Source: CAZFVY01 sp964522665
GTDB lineage: Bacteria > Verrucomicrobiota > Verrucomicrobiia > Limisphaerales > CAZFVY01
NCBI GenBank assembly: GCA_964522665.1
Contig: CAZFVY010000084.1
Span: 1 to 32,076, forward strand
Direction of reading: 5' to 3'
Length of the DNA: 32,076 nt
The notes beneath the pieces were generated by a model. That model searched no databases, was not told the origin of the DNA, and saw only the letters and a program-made list of their open reading frames with translations. Position 1 is the first letter of the stretch, and every line of letters starts with the position of its first letter. Position numbers and translations under genes: made by a program. Shown here piece by piece: positions 15,335 through 24,263 of this stretch.

Positions 15335-16465
15335 ATGCCAATCTTGCGCGCATCGTTGTGGCGTCACGCGGCCTTGGGGGCGCTGGGGGTGACGTTCGTT
15401 TTCGGCTTGGCCTCGTGGTCGAGCGGGGCGGATACGAGCATTGGCGACCGGTTAAAACTTTCCGAGCGGCCGAGCAATTTGGCCATGCCGGGCGTGGGGC
15501 CAAATTCGGAGCAGTTTTCCAAATCGTTCGATTTTCTGAACCGCAAAAGCTCGGTTGATCCGGTCGTGGAAAACTTCAATACCGGGCCGTCGGGGATGTC
15601 GCTTGGAAATTCGAGTTCCGGCGCGGGCGGGCAGTCGCGGCGCAGCCTTGAGTTGATGGAGAAGGAGAAGAACTGGATTTACGCGGACCCGAAGGATTAC
15701 GGCAAGACGCCGACGCCGGAGGAGATGTTCAACCTCGAGGAATACGGGCGCGACGGTTTGCCCAAGAAGACCCAGCATTCCTGGGAGATTTACATCGACA
15801 GCACAGACACGAAGTCGAACGGCTCGACCAATGGGGTCAGCCTGTCGCGATCCGGGGGCGCCCGTGGGCGCGATCAGGATGAGGTCGATACGGATGACCC
15901 GAGCAACAAGCCGGCTGACCGCGATACCGCGACCGGGATGGGCGCCAAACAGGTGGACAAGTTCGACATTTTCGGCGCCGGCCGGCATTCGTATCTCTCG
16001 GATGGCGCCGACGGCGTGAGTTTCAAAAGCGCGTTGATTCCGGACAAATCGATGACCAGCTTTGGCGTGCCGCAGGTTTCCGACACCCGCGCCCGCGCGG
16101 AGCAACAGGCGCAATTGGAAGAGTTGAAGCAAATCATCGACACCGGCACGGTCGGCGGACCGAAAACCCCGTTAGCGCAACTCGACAGTCCGTTCAGTCT
16201 CAGCCCAGCGGCCGCCGGCGCGCCCGGAACCTCCTCGGCGCTTGATGATCTCGCCAAGATGAATAGCGCGGGCGAGACGAAGAGCGCGTTGGCTCCGGCG
16301 CCGGGCCTTTCCTCGACTTTAATGAGCCGCCCGAGCGCTTTGGACGGCTTTAGCGCCAAATCCTTTGACGTTCCCGGGCTTTACCAAAGCGCGCTCACGC
16401 CGCCGCCGAGCCAATTGATCACGCCCCGGCCGAGCATCCTGCCGTTCCCGCAGCGGAAATTCTGA
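15335..16465 (+). CDS. Secreted low-complexity protein of unknown function
   Basis: A 376-residue protein with a signal-like N-terminus (SLWRHAALGALGVTFVFGLA, cleavage probably near SSGA) and a long Ser/Pro/Ala/Gly/Asp-rich mature part without recognisable domain. A KEKNWIYADP segment and a TPEEMFNLEEYG segment (about 110-140) are the most protein-like parts; the C-terminus is rich in Pro and ends LPFPQRKF. Steady coding composition and a tail-to-tail arrangement with moeA support a real gene. The ATG at 15335 gives a normal leader; a TTG at 15296 is also in frame. I think it is a lineage-specific envelope or periplasmic protein. No function is claimed. Confidence 0.72.
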   Translation: MPILRASLWRHAALGALGVTFVFGLASWSSGADTSIGDRLKLSERPSNLAMPGVGPNSEQFSKSFDFLNRKSSVDPVVENFNTGPSGMSLGNSSSGAGGQSRRSLELMEKEKNWIYADPKDYGKTPTPEEMFNLEEYGRDGLPKKTQHSWEIYIDSTDTKSNGSTNGVSLSRSGGARGRDQDEVDTDDPSNKPADRDTATGMGAKQVDKFDIFGAGRHSYLSDGADGVSFKSALIPDKSMTSFGVPQVSDTRARAEQQAQLEELKQIIDTGTVGGPKTPLAQLDSPFSLSPAAAGAPGTSSALDDLAKMNSAGETKSALAPAPGLSSTLMSRPSALDGFSAKSFDVPGLYQSALTPPPSQLITPRPSILPFPQRKF

Positions 16466-16515
16466 CCGACGTCGAGCGGCTCCCGAGTTGGTCCCGCGCC
16501 GATTTTCCCGGATCG

Positions 16516-17724
16516 TTAGTCGTCCCACCGTAACACCGTCGTTAACGCGCCCTCGGCGAGCGTCGTCTTCGGCGGAACTTCGACCAACCCATTCGCCTGC
16601 GCCAGCGAGCCGAGAATGTGTGACGCTTGAATTCCCGCGGAACGGATCACACCGGTCGCGTCCACGTTCACGCGCTCGTAATGCCGCCGGTCGGAGGGAT
16701 TTACCAGGGGTTCGCCGAGCAGGCCGCGCGACACGGCCGGGCTTAGATCGGCCGCGCCTTGCATCCGGAGCAACGCCGGTCGCACGAGCAAATAGAAGGT
16801 AACCAGCGCGGACACCGGGTTGCCCGGCAAGCCAAACAGCGGCTTGCCACCGCAGCGGCCGAGCAGGAATGGTTTGCCCGGCTTGATCGCCACGCGCCAA
16901 AAATCCAGTTCGCCGCCGAGCTCGCGTACGGCCGCTTTCACAAAATCCAATTCGCCGACCGACGCGCCGCCGGAGGTGACGATGACGTCGCATTCCCGCG
17001 CGGCCTGTTCCAGCGCTGAGCGCGTGGCCGCCAAGGTGTCGGGCGCCAACGGGTAGAGTCGTGGCGCCGCGCCCGCCCGGGTGGCGAACGCGGCGAGCGT
17101 CACGCGATTGCTCTCGTAAATCTGCCCGGTCGCCAACGTCTGCCCGGCCTCGGCGAGTTCGTTGCCCGTGGCGATCACGCCGACGAGCGGGCGGCGGCCG
17201 ACCTTGACCGTCGCGACGCCATTGGCGGCGAGCAGCGCCAGGCGGCCGATGTTCACGCGGTCACCGGCGTTCACCAGGCGCGCGCCGCGTTTCACGTCTT
17301 CCCCGCGGAAACGGACGTTTTCCCACGGCTTGATGGCGTCCCGAACGAGGATGACGTCAGGTTCGCCCGAGTCGGCTTGCGTATCCTCCTGCATGACGAC
17401 GGCGTCCGCGCCGGGTGGCAGCATCGACCCGGTAAAGACGCGGACGCAACGCCCGGCGGCGACCTCCGACTGAGCGGATTCTCCCGCGGCGACGCGTCCG
17501 GCGACGCGCAGGGCAACGGGACGGGTCAAAGCCGCTTGGGCGACGTCGTCCGCGCGCACGGCATAACCATCCATCGCGGAATTGTCGAACGCCGGGAGGT
17601 CCACGGTCGCGGAGACGGACTCCGCGAGAAAGCGACCGGCGGCATCGCCGAGCGCGACGGTTTCCGCGCCCAACGGTTCGACCGCCGCGCGGACGCGGGC
17701 GAGAGCGGCTTCCAGCTCGATCAT
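16516..17724 (-). CDS. moeA: Molybdopterin molybdenumtransferase MoeA
   Basis: A 402-residue MoeA, of normal length. It inserts molybdate into adenylylated molybdopterin in the cytoplasm, the last step in making molybdenum cofactor. Signatures: LPAFDNSAMDGYAV (43-56), FTGSMLPPGADAVV (97-110), ATGNEL (185-190), the MoCF-binding TSGGASVGELDF (250-261), KPGKPFLLG (281-289) and GLPGNPVSALVTFY (298-311). The ATG at 17724 overlaps the stop of the upstream phosphoglycosyltransferase gene as ATGA, so its translation is coupled to a surface-glycan operon; the frame is open further upstream but that part is not MoeA. No other cofactor gene (moaA, mobA, moeB) is in the window. Confidence 0.95.
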   Translation of the reverse strand: MIELEAALARVRAAVEPLGAETVALGDAAGRFLAESVSATVDLPAFDNSAMDGYAVRADDVAQAALTRPVALRVAGRVAAGESAQSEVAAGRCVRVFTGSMLPPGADAVVMQEDTQADSGEPDVILVRDAIKPWENVRFRGEDVKRGARLVNAGDRVNIGRLALLAANGVATVKVGRRPLVGVIATGNELAEAGQTLATGQIYESNRVTLAAFATRAGAAPRLYPLAPDTLAATRSALEQAARECDVIVTSGGASVGELDFVKAAVRELGGELDFWRVAIKPGKPFLLGRCGGKPLFGLPGNPVSALVTFYLLVRPALLRMQGAADLSPAVSRGLLGEPLVNPSDRRHYERVNVDATGVIRSAGIQASHILGSLAQANGLVEVPPKTTLAEGALTTVLRWDD

Positions 17725-18794
17725 GGCGGCGGGTCGTTGGCGTTGGGCCCGTTGCGCAGGCTCCGGTGCCACGCCCACCAAATCGCGACCGAGAGGGCAA
17801 ACGCCAGGACTCCAATCCCGACCACTCGCACCACCGAGACTTCCGCGCTCGCCAGGACCGCCAGGCCGCCTAGGCAGACCGCGATCACCCAAAGAAATAT
17901 CGCGGCCTGTTTCTGGTTGAAGCCGATCCGCAGCAGGTGATGGTGCACGTGATTCTTGTCGGCTTGAAAGAGCGGTTTGCCGAGAAAGGCGCGCTGCAGG
18001 ACGACCGAGGTGGTGTCGAAAAGCGGCAGGCCAAACAGGATGACCGGCACCAAAACGAACGTCGCCGTCGCCGCCTTGAACAACGACACGGTGCCGATGC
18101 TCGCCAGCACGATGCCGATAAACAGGCTGCCCGAATCGCCCAGGAAAATCTTCGCCGGCGAGAAATTGTGCGGCAAAAACCCGAGGCACGCGCCCGCCAG
18201 GGAAACGGTCAGGAGACCGACGACGATATTGTTGCCGAGGATGTTGATGAGCGCCAGGCAGAGCGCGATGCAGGCGGCGACGCCGGTGACCAGGCCGTCG
18301 ATGCCGTCAAGCAGGTTCATCGCGTTGGTGATCGCCACCACCCAGAAGACGGAGACCGGCAGCGACCACACCCCCAGAATCAGCGGGTGACCGAACGGAA
18401 TTGAAAGTTTGTCGATCCGAAAACCACCATAGTAAAGCAGCACGGCGGCGACCGCTTGCACGAAGAATTTCTTGGCGGCATTGGCCCCTTTAATGTCGTC
18501 GTAAGCGCCGATCGCCAGCATCATGGTCGCGGCGAGCAACAGGGTGAGAAAAAGACGCTCTTCCTGGTGATAGGCCGCGGTGACGCGGTTCGTGAAGAGG
18601 TAAAATCCGGTCCAAGGGAGGCAGAAGCCGCAGAAGACGGCCAGGCCGCCGAGGCGCGGCATCGGGTGGGTATGGATCTTGCGAGCGTTGGGCTGGTCCA
18701 CCGCGCCCCAACGAAAAGCCAGCAAAATGACGTACGGCGTCAAGAGGTAGGTGGCGACGGCCGACAGCACCAGGATGGCAAGATAAGTCTTCAC
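17721..18794 (-). CDS. WecA/MraY-type polyprenyl-phosphate sugar-1-phosphate transferase
   Basis: A 357-residue polytopic membrane enzyme with about ten helices. It should transfer a sugar-1-phosphate (GlcNAc-1-P in WecA relatives) from a UDP-sugar to undecaprenyl phosphate at the inner membrane, starting a lipid-linked glycan. Motifs: KIHTHPMPRLGGLA (39-52), the AYDD Asp pair (99-100), NAMNLLDGIDGL (157-168), FLGDSGS (217-223) and the HVHHHLL loop near 283 characteristic of the WecA branch rather than MraY. The start is a GTG at 18794 that overlaps the stop of the upstream glycosyltransferase gene. With the three glycosyltransferases it makes a coherent pathway for O-antigen-like or capsule-like polymer. 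Confidence 0.92.
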   Translation of the reverse strand: MKTYLAILVLSAVATYLLTPYVILLAFRWGAVDQPNARKIHTHPMPRLGGLAVFCGFCLPWTGFYLFTNRVTAAYHQEERLFLTLLLAATMMLAIGAYDDIKGANAAKKFFVQAVAAVLLYYGGFRIDKLSIPFGHPLILGVWSLPVSVFWVVAITNAMNLLDGIDGLVTGVAACIALCLALINILGNNIVVGLLTVSLAGACLGFLPHNFSPAKIFLGDSGSLFIGIVLASIGTVSLFKAATATFVLVPVILFGLPLFDTTSVVLQRAFLGKPLFQADKNHVHHHLLRIGFNQKQAAIFLWVIAVCLGGLAVLASAEVSVVRVVGIGVLAFALSVAIWWAWHRSLRNGPNANDPPP

Positions 18795-19918
18795 CGCCGG
18801 TTATTCTCCGCGAGCGTCTCGCGCAAACAGTCCCAATATCGTTCGACCATCACTGCTTCCCCGAATTCCCGGGCTGCCCGTAATCGGCCAGCCTCACCCA
18901 AGTTCTCCCGCCATGCCCGATCGTGCAACAATTTCCGCAGCGCCGCGGCCAGCGCCGGGGCGTCCGCCGGCGGCACGATCACTCCGGTGACGCCGTCCTG
19001 GTTGACGTAGGGGACACCCGACGCCAACGCGCAACTGACGACCGGCTTGCCGCACGCCATCGCCTCGACCTGCGCCAGGCCGAAGGCTTCATTGGGCGTG
19101 ATCGACGGCAAAACGAACAGGTCGCACGCGTGGAGGAGGGCGGGTATCTGGCTGTCACCCACCGCGCCCCAAAACCGGACGCGCTCGCCCATCCCGCAGG
19201 CGGACGCCTGCGCCCGCAGCGGCGCTTCGAGGGGTCCGGACCCCACCAACCAGACGTCCGCGTCCAGTTCGCGCGCTGCTTCGATCAGATACTTCTGCCC
19301 TTTATACCCGACCAACCGGCCGATGTTGAGCAAAATCGCGCGGCCCCCGGCGCCTTTCCGCAATTCCGCCGCGCTCGCCAGAGTTGCCGGCGCCGGCTGC
19401 AGCGGCTCTTGATTGATGCCGAAAGGGATCACCCGGCACTTCTGAAGGTAGGGCGCCAACGCCGAGCAGTACCGCAGATGGTTCGGGGTCGCGACGACGA
19501 TCCGATCAGCGCGCGCCAGAAGCCGTCGCAGCAGCGGACGGTAAAGGGTCATCAGCGCGGCCTGGCGAATGACGTCGCTGTGGTAGGTGATCACCAGGGG
19601 CGTGCGGCGTCCGCCCGCGAGGCAGGCCAGGTCCATCAGCGGATTCGGAAAATGGGCGTGCCAAAGATCGGCCGGGTAGCGGCGGGCGCTCGCCGGGTAG
19701 CCCGGGCAAAGCGACGTCGAGAAAACCGTGCCCCAACTCGCCAGACGGTGCACCCGGACGCCGTTGAGGTTTTCGTGCGTGGTTCGCGGCGAGCGATTGG
19801 CGACGACGCAATCCACCTCCGCGCCCAGTCGGACAAAGCCTTCGCACCACGAGCGCAAGAGTGTTTCGATGCCGCCCCGCTCCGGCCAGTAGAACTTGCC
19901 GAACTCGAGGATTCTCAT
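18791..19918 (-). CDS. Family 4 glycosyltransferase (third in cluster)
   Basis: A 375-residue GT-B glycosyltransferase. The N-terminal domain starts GKFYWPERGGIETLLRSW, the acceptor-side Gly loop of GT4 enzymes. The C-terminal domain has LLNIGRLVGYKGQKYLIEA and the donor-binding E-x7-E block NEAFGLAQVEAMACGKPVVS (about 270-290). It should use a nucleotide sugar to extend the lipid-linked glycan in the cytoplasm. ATG at 19918 overlaps the stop of the preceding glycosyltransferase gene (ATGA), and its own stop overlaps the WecA-like gene start. Sugar specificity cannot be read from the sequence. Confidence 0.92.
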   Translation of the reverse strand: MRILEFGKFYWPERGGIETLLRSWCEGFVRLGAEVDCVVANRSPRTTHENLNGVRVHRLASWGTVFSTSLCPGYPASARRYPADLWHAHFPNPLMDLACLAGGRRTPLVITYHSDVIRQAALMTLYRPLLRRLLARADRIVVATPNHLRYCSALAPYLQKCRVIPFGINQEPLQPAPATLASAAELRKGAGGRAILLNIGRLVGYKGQKYLIEAARELDADVWLVGSGPLEAPLRAQASACGMGERVRFWGAVGDSQIPALLHACDLFVLPSITPNEAFGLAQVEAMACGKPVVSCALASGVPYVNQDGVTGVIVPPADAPALAAALRKLLHDRAWRENLGEAGRLRAAREFGEAVMVERYWDCLRETLAENNRR

Positions 19919-21105
19919 ACGCGGCCCGGTCCGGACTTCCAGTCGCCCCAGGCATTCTCAAACGCGGCCACGGCGGTTTCCCACGAGTAGTTGCGCAGAA
20001 CGTATTCGCGACACGTCGCGCGGTCGGGCAGGCTGCGCGGGTCGGACAGGACGCTCCCCAACCTGGCCGCGAGGGCGTCTGGGGAACCGGCTGGAAACAA
20101 ACATTGTTCACCGAGCGGCGCCAGAATCTCGGGCGTCGCGCCCGCGCGCGATCCGAGCACCGGCGTGCCGCAGGCCAGCGCTTCGACCGTCGCCAGCCCA
20201 AAACCTTCCAGATCGAGCGAGGGCATCAGCGCGCAATCGGCCGCGCTCAAGATGCCCGTCAGATCCGCCTCCGGCACGAATCCGAGCAGGCGCGTGCGAT
20301 CCCGCAGCCCAAGGGCCGCGACTCGCGCCGCCAGTTCGTCCTTTTGCGGCCCGCTCCCGGCCAGCCAGAGGCGCGCGCGCGGATGCTCACCCGCGACCCG
20401 GGCGAAGCCGTCGATCAACCCAAGCAAGCCCATGCGCGGGTCCAAGCGCCGAACGGTCAGAAAGAGAAAGTCGTCCGGCGCGAGTCCCAGGCTGCGTCGC
20501 AAACCCGCCCGGTCGGGCGCCGGCTGGAAGCGTTCGGCGTCCACCCCGCACGGGATCACCGTGACCGGCGGGAGTCCGGCGCCGTGCCACCGGGGCAGGT
20601 TCTCCGCGTAATAGCGGCTGATGGTCATGATTCGCCATGAGCGCCGGAGCGCTCTTCGTTCCGCGCGCCGCATCCCTTCGGCGATCAATTCGTCGCGCCA
20701 GCGCAGCCAGAGCGGCCGCCGGACGCCGCGCCGCGCGAACTGGTATTCCGCGGCCCAAGGCCCGGTGAAAAGATTCAACGGCGCCGGCCAATCCGCGGGC
20801 AGCGCCGGTCCCAGGTAAGCGTGGCAGAGTACCGTCAGCGCCGCCCGACGATCCGCCAGCAGCGCCCGCGCCGCGCGATTCTCCTGCCGCCAATTCCGCA
20901 GGAAAAAACCGGACGCGTTTGGAAACCGCCGCAGCCAGACGCCCGCGCGCAATTCGACCGCGGGCAAGTCCCGATTCGGCGCCGGGTAAATCGCTTCGAC
21001 GCGCTCGGACCGCGCGGCCAGGCGCACCGCCAATTCCTGGACGAGGCGATAGGCGCCGCCGATTAAATCGGGGTGATAACCAAGCGTTAGAAAGGTGAAA
21101 TCCAC
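19915..21105 (-). CDS. Family 4 glycosyltransferase (second in cluster)
   Basis: A 396-residue GT4 enzyme. It begins VDFTFLTLGYHPDLIGGAYR with the family's Gly-rich acceptor loop. The donor domain carries LFLTVRRLDPRMGLLGLIDG, LWLAGSGPQKDEL and the E-x7-E block EGFGLATVEALACGTPVLGS. The start is a GTG at 21105, one base after the upstream gene's stop (TGA-C-GTG), with GGAG about ten bases before it. The frame runs open to 21294, but that part lies inside the upstream gene and is not protein-like. Translation is therefore probably coupled to the first glycosyltransferase. Confidence 0.9.
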   Translation of the reverse strand: MDFTFLTLGYHPDLIGGAYRLVQELAVRLAARSERVEAIYPAPNRDLPAVELRAGVWLRRFPNASGFFLRNWRQENRAARALLADRRAALTVLCHAYLGPALPADWPAPLNLFTGPWAAEYQFARRGVRRPLWLRWRDELIAEGMRRAERRALRRSWRIMTISRYYAENLPRWHGAGLPPVTVIPCGVDAERFQPAPDRAGLRRSLGLAPDDFLFLTVRRLDPRMGLLGLIDGFARVAGEHPRARLWLAGSGPQKDELAARVAALGLRDRTRLLGFVPEADLTGILSAADCALMPSLDLEGFGLATVEALACGTPVLGSRAGATPEILAPLGEQCLFPAGSPDALAARLGSVLSDPRSLPDRATCREYVLRNYSWETAVAAFENAWGDWKSGPGRV

Positions 21106-21106
21106 G

Positions 21107-22291
21107 TCAACCGATCTCCGCGAGCAGGGTTTCGAATTGCGACCGCACCCGGTCGAGCGTGAACCGGGCGCGGACCGTTGCTTGTCCCGCCCGCGAAAGC
21201 GCGGCCGCGAGCGACTCTGAACCGAGCAACCGTTCGAGCCGCTCCCGATACTCTTCCAAATGGCCCGGTTCCGCCAGCAGACCGTCCACGCCATCGGTGA
21301 TGATCTCCGGGACGCCGCCCGCCCGCGCGGCGATGACGGGCACGCCCAACGCCATCGCCTCGATGATAACCCGTCCGAACGGTTCCGGTCGCAGTGAAGT
21401 ATGCATTAAAACGTCGAGCGCGCTCAACGCCGGCGCGATGTCCGGCTGGAACGGCGCGAGCCGCACGCGGCCCCCGAGATTATTCTCCGCGATGATGCGG
21501 CGCAATTCCGCCTCGAACGCCTGGTCTTCGTTGAACGCCTGACCGATCAATACGAATTGCCCCGGCGCGCCCGTCTTGACCCAGGCTTGCGCCACTCGCA
21601 GAAAGAACGCGGGCCCCTTCCACGCGACATAGCGTCCGACCAGTCCGATTAGGGGCTCATCCAACCGCGCGCCTAACTCACCGCGAAATTTCTCGGCGCT
21701 CGTTCGTTGGTAGCGCTCCAAGGGAAGGCCGTTGTGAATCGTCGTCACGAGACTTTCCGGCAAGCCTTGTTCCAACAGCGCGCGTCGGGCGAACTCCGAA
21801 ACGACGACCAGCCGCGCCGCGTGCCGTTTCGCCCGCCAGACGAACGCCTTCCGCGCCGCCCACGGGAAAAAATCGGCCGACAGGATGTCGTTGACCCACC
21901 AGATTGACGACGCCCCGGCGCGACGGCACGCGGGGCCGGCGCAAAAGTGGTCTTTGGCGGCGCAGGAAATCACCGCGTTCGGCCGGAACTCGTCCATGAT
22001 CTCGCCAAGTCGGCGCCGCGCCGAGTGAAGCGCGCGGAAGGCGCGACCGACGCTCAACGGCGAGCACCGCCGGTGAACGAGCCGGAATTCGTCGAGCGCG
22101 GAGCCGAAGCCATAGTCCCATTGCCGGGCGCCGAGCGCGCCGACCGCGCGGCTCAGCTGGCTCCCTTCGCGGCAGGCGCACGCCGCCGGCCAGCCGCCCG
22201 AGGGCGAGACCGCGGAAAGCAGTTCGATCAAATTGATCTCCGCGCCGCCGAGAATGCGGCTGGCGTGGTCAACAAAAAGGATTCGTTTCAC
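21107..22291 (-). CDS. Family 4 glycosyltransferase (first in cluster)
   Basis: A 394-residue GT4 enzyme. The start is a GTG at 22291, giving VKRILFVDHASRILGGAEIN with the expected Gly loop; the open frame reaches 22558 but overlaps the end of the upstream gene with basic, non-family sequence. The donor domain has IGLVGRYVAWKGPAFFLRVA, FVLIGQAFNEDQAFEAEL, and the E-x7-E block EPFGRVIIEAMALGVPVIAA followed by GGVPEIITDGVDGLL. It heads a five-gene run ending with moeA. The 232 bp between it and the PilB-like gene may hold the operon's promoter, since the strand is the same but the functions differ. Confidence 0.9.
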   Translation of the reverse strand: MKRILFVDHASRILGGAEINLIELLSAVSPSGGWPAACACREGSQLSRAVGALGARQWDYGFGSALDEFRLVHRRCSPLSVGRAFRALHSARRRLGEIMDEFRPNAVISCAAKDHFCAGPACRRAGASSIWWVNDILSADFFPWAARKAFVWRAKRHAARLVVVSEFARRALLEQGLPESLVTTIHNGLPLERYQRTSAEKFRGELGARLDEPLIGLVGRYVAWKGPAFFLRVAQAWVKTGAPGQFVLIGQAFNEDQAFEAELRRIIAENNLGGRVRLAPFQPDIAPALSALDVLMHTSLRPEPFGRVIIEAMALGVPVIAARAGGVPEIITDGVDGLLAEPGHLEEYRERLERLLGSESLAAALSRAGQATVRARFTLDRVRSQFETLLAEIG

Positions 22292-22523
22292 CCTGGCTTT
22301 ACCGTGGTCGAGCGCCCCTCGATGCGCGTGGCGGGGGAAGGGACATCGCGCGGCGATGTCAACTTCCGCCTGAGCGAAGCGTCGGCGAGTCGAACGCAAC
22401 GTCCGCGGTAGTCGCGTCGGACGCCGCCCCCGCCGTACCCGGTTAAACGCGCGGGTTCGTGAAGCGGCCGTGAAAGGTTCATCAATGGTTGGCGCCGCCA
22501 AGGCGTTGCGCCGGGCGTCAGCC

Positions 22524-24263
22524 TCACGCGCCGGAGGTGACGACCAGCACCTGTTCAAGCGTCGAGACGCCCTCGCGGGCCTTGTCGAGCGCGGCCATGC
22601 GCAACGTTTTCATGCCTTGCGCGATGGCGGTCTTGCCGATCTCCATCGAACTGACCCGCTCAATGATCAGGCGGCGGATTTCGTCGGTCATCGCCATGAC
22701 TTCAATGATCGCCAGGCGCCCAGAGTAGCCGGAGTTTTTACAACGGTCGCACCCCCGCCCTTTGAAAAGCTGGACGCCGTCAAACAGTTTCGGATCGATC
22801 CCCAAATCGGCGTACATCTTGGCCGGATAGGCGACCGGCTCCTTGCAGACGGGACAGATGCGGCGCATCAGGCGTTGCGCGCAGGCGAGGATCACTGACG
22901 ACGAAATCAAGAATGGCGCGATGCCCATTTCGTCGAGCCGCGAGATGGCGCCGGGCGCGTCGTTGCAGTGCATTGTGCTCAGCACTTGATGCCCGGTCAG
23001 CGCGGCCTCGACCGCGATCTCGGCGGTTTCGCGGTCGCGAATCTCGCCGATCATGCAGATGTCCGGGTCCTGCCGCAGGATCGACCGGAGCGCCGCGGCG
23101 AACGTCAGCCCGATCTCTTTGCGCACCGGCACCTGGTTGATGCCCGGGATTTGAAATTCGACCGGGTCCTCCACCGTGACGATATTGTAGTCGGGACTGT
23201 TGAGTTGGTTGAGGGCCGAGTAGAGCGTGGTGGTCTTGCCCGAACCGGTCGGTCCGGTGACCAGGAGCAAACCGTGCGGCGCGTCCACCGCCGCCTTGAA
23301 CCGGCGGAAGGTTTCGGCGTCCATCCCCAACTGGTCGATGCTCGCCGTGAGGTTCGCCTTGTCGAGCACGCGGAGCACGACCTTCTCGCCATGCACCGTG
23401 GGCAGAAACGACACCCGGAGATCAATGTCTTTGCCGGCGACGCGCATCCGCATCCGGCCGTCCTGCGGCAGGCGGCGTTCCGCGATGTCGAGGCTGCTCA
23501 TGATCTTGAGGCGCGAGGTCAGGGCGATCTGCAGATTCTTCGGCGGTGGGGTGGCGTCCACAAGCGCGCCGTCGATGCGGTACCGCAAGCGGACCATCTT
23601 CTCGAACGGTTCGATGTGGATGTCGCTGGCGCGGTCCTTGATCGCCTGAACCAGAATCAGATTCGCCAGCTTGATGACCGGAGCTTCCTCGCCGGCGGCG
23701 GCCAATTGCTCGGCGTTGATGTCATCCTCCGGCTGGGAGACGATCTCGGCGCCGGCGGCCTCCGCCTCCAGCTCCGCCTGGCGCCGCGCGTCCTGGATGA
23801 TGTCCTCCATGCTGCCGGCCTTGGCGCTGTCGAGATGGTGAATCTTGTCCACAATCGCTTTTTCCGAGGCGATCAGCGGCTGCACCTCGAGCTTGGTGAT
23901 GCGCTTCACGTCGTCGATGGCGACGACGTTGAGCGGATCGGCCATCGCCAGGAAGAGGCGATTGTCGAGGCGGGAGACGGGCAGAATCTTGTAATTGGTC
24001 GCCAATTCGCGCGGCACGAGTCCGGAGACTTCCGGCGGGATCGTGACGCGGGCGAGGTTGACCGGCGGGGTATTGAGGACGCGGCCCATCGAGACGACCA
24101 TGTCGGTCTCGTTGACGTACGACTTCTCGAGCATCAGCTTGAGCAGGCGGGTGCCCTCCTTCTTCTGCTGCGCGAGCAGCTCCTCGACCTGTTGCGTGGA
24201 GAGCAGGCCCTCTTCGACCAGGACGTCCGCGATCCGCTCGCCGAAACTTTTAATCGGTGTCAT
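22524..24263 (-). CDS. PilB/GspE-type assembly ATPase
   Basis: A 579-residue type II secretion / type IV pilus extension ATPase. Residues about 1-150 are an N-terminal GspE/MshE-like domain. The catalytic core has Walker A GPTGSGKT (337-344), an Asp box around TVEDPVEF (363-370), Walker B ICMIGEIRD (402-410) and a His box (about 418-432). The tetracysteine zinc site is C470/C473 with C505/C508 (CPVC, CDRC), typical of PilB and GspE and absent from the retraction ATPase PilT. It should hydrolyse ATP at the cytoplasmic face to polymerise pilin or pseudopilin. The start codon follows directly on the stop of the TPR-MshEN gene (TAA-ATG), so the two are coupled. No pilC, pilQ or pilin gene is in the window. 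Confidence 0.95.
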   Translation of the reverse strand: MTPIKSFGERIADVLVEEGLLSTQQVEELLAQQKKEGTRLLKLMLEKSYVNETDMVVSMGRVLNTPPVNLARVTIPPEVSGLVPRELATNYKILPVSRLDNRLFLAMADPLNVVAIDDVKRITKLEVQPLIASEKAIVDKIHHLDSAKAGSMEDIIQDARRQAELEAEAAGAEIVSQPEDDINAEQLAAAGEEAPVIKLANLILVQAIKDRASDIHIEPFEKMVRLRYRIDGALVDATPPPKNLQIALTSRLKIMSSLDIAERRLPQDGRMRMRVAGKDIDLRVSFLPTVHGEKVVLRVLDKANLTASIDQLGMDAETFRRFKAAVDAPHGLLLVTGPTGSGKTTTLYSALNQLNSPDYNIVTVEDPVEFQIPGINQVPVRKEIGLTFAAALRSILRQDPDICMIGEIRDRETAEIAVEAALTGHQVLSTMHCNDAPGAISRLDEMGIAPFLISSSVILACAQRLMRRICPVCKEPVAYPAKMYADLGIDPKLFDGVQLFKGRGCDRCKNSGYSGRLAIIEVMAMTDEIRRLIIERVSSMEIGKTAIAQGMKTLRMAALDKAREGVSTLEQVLVVTSGA

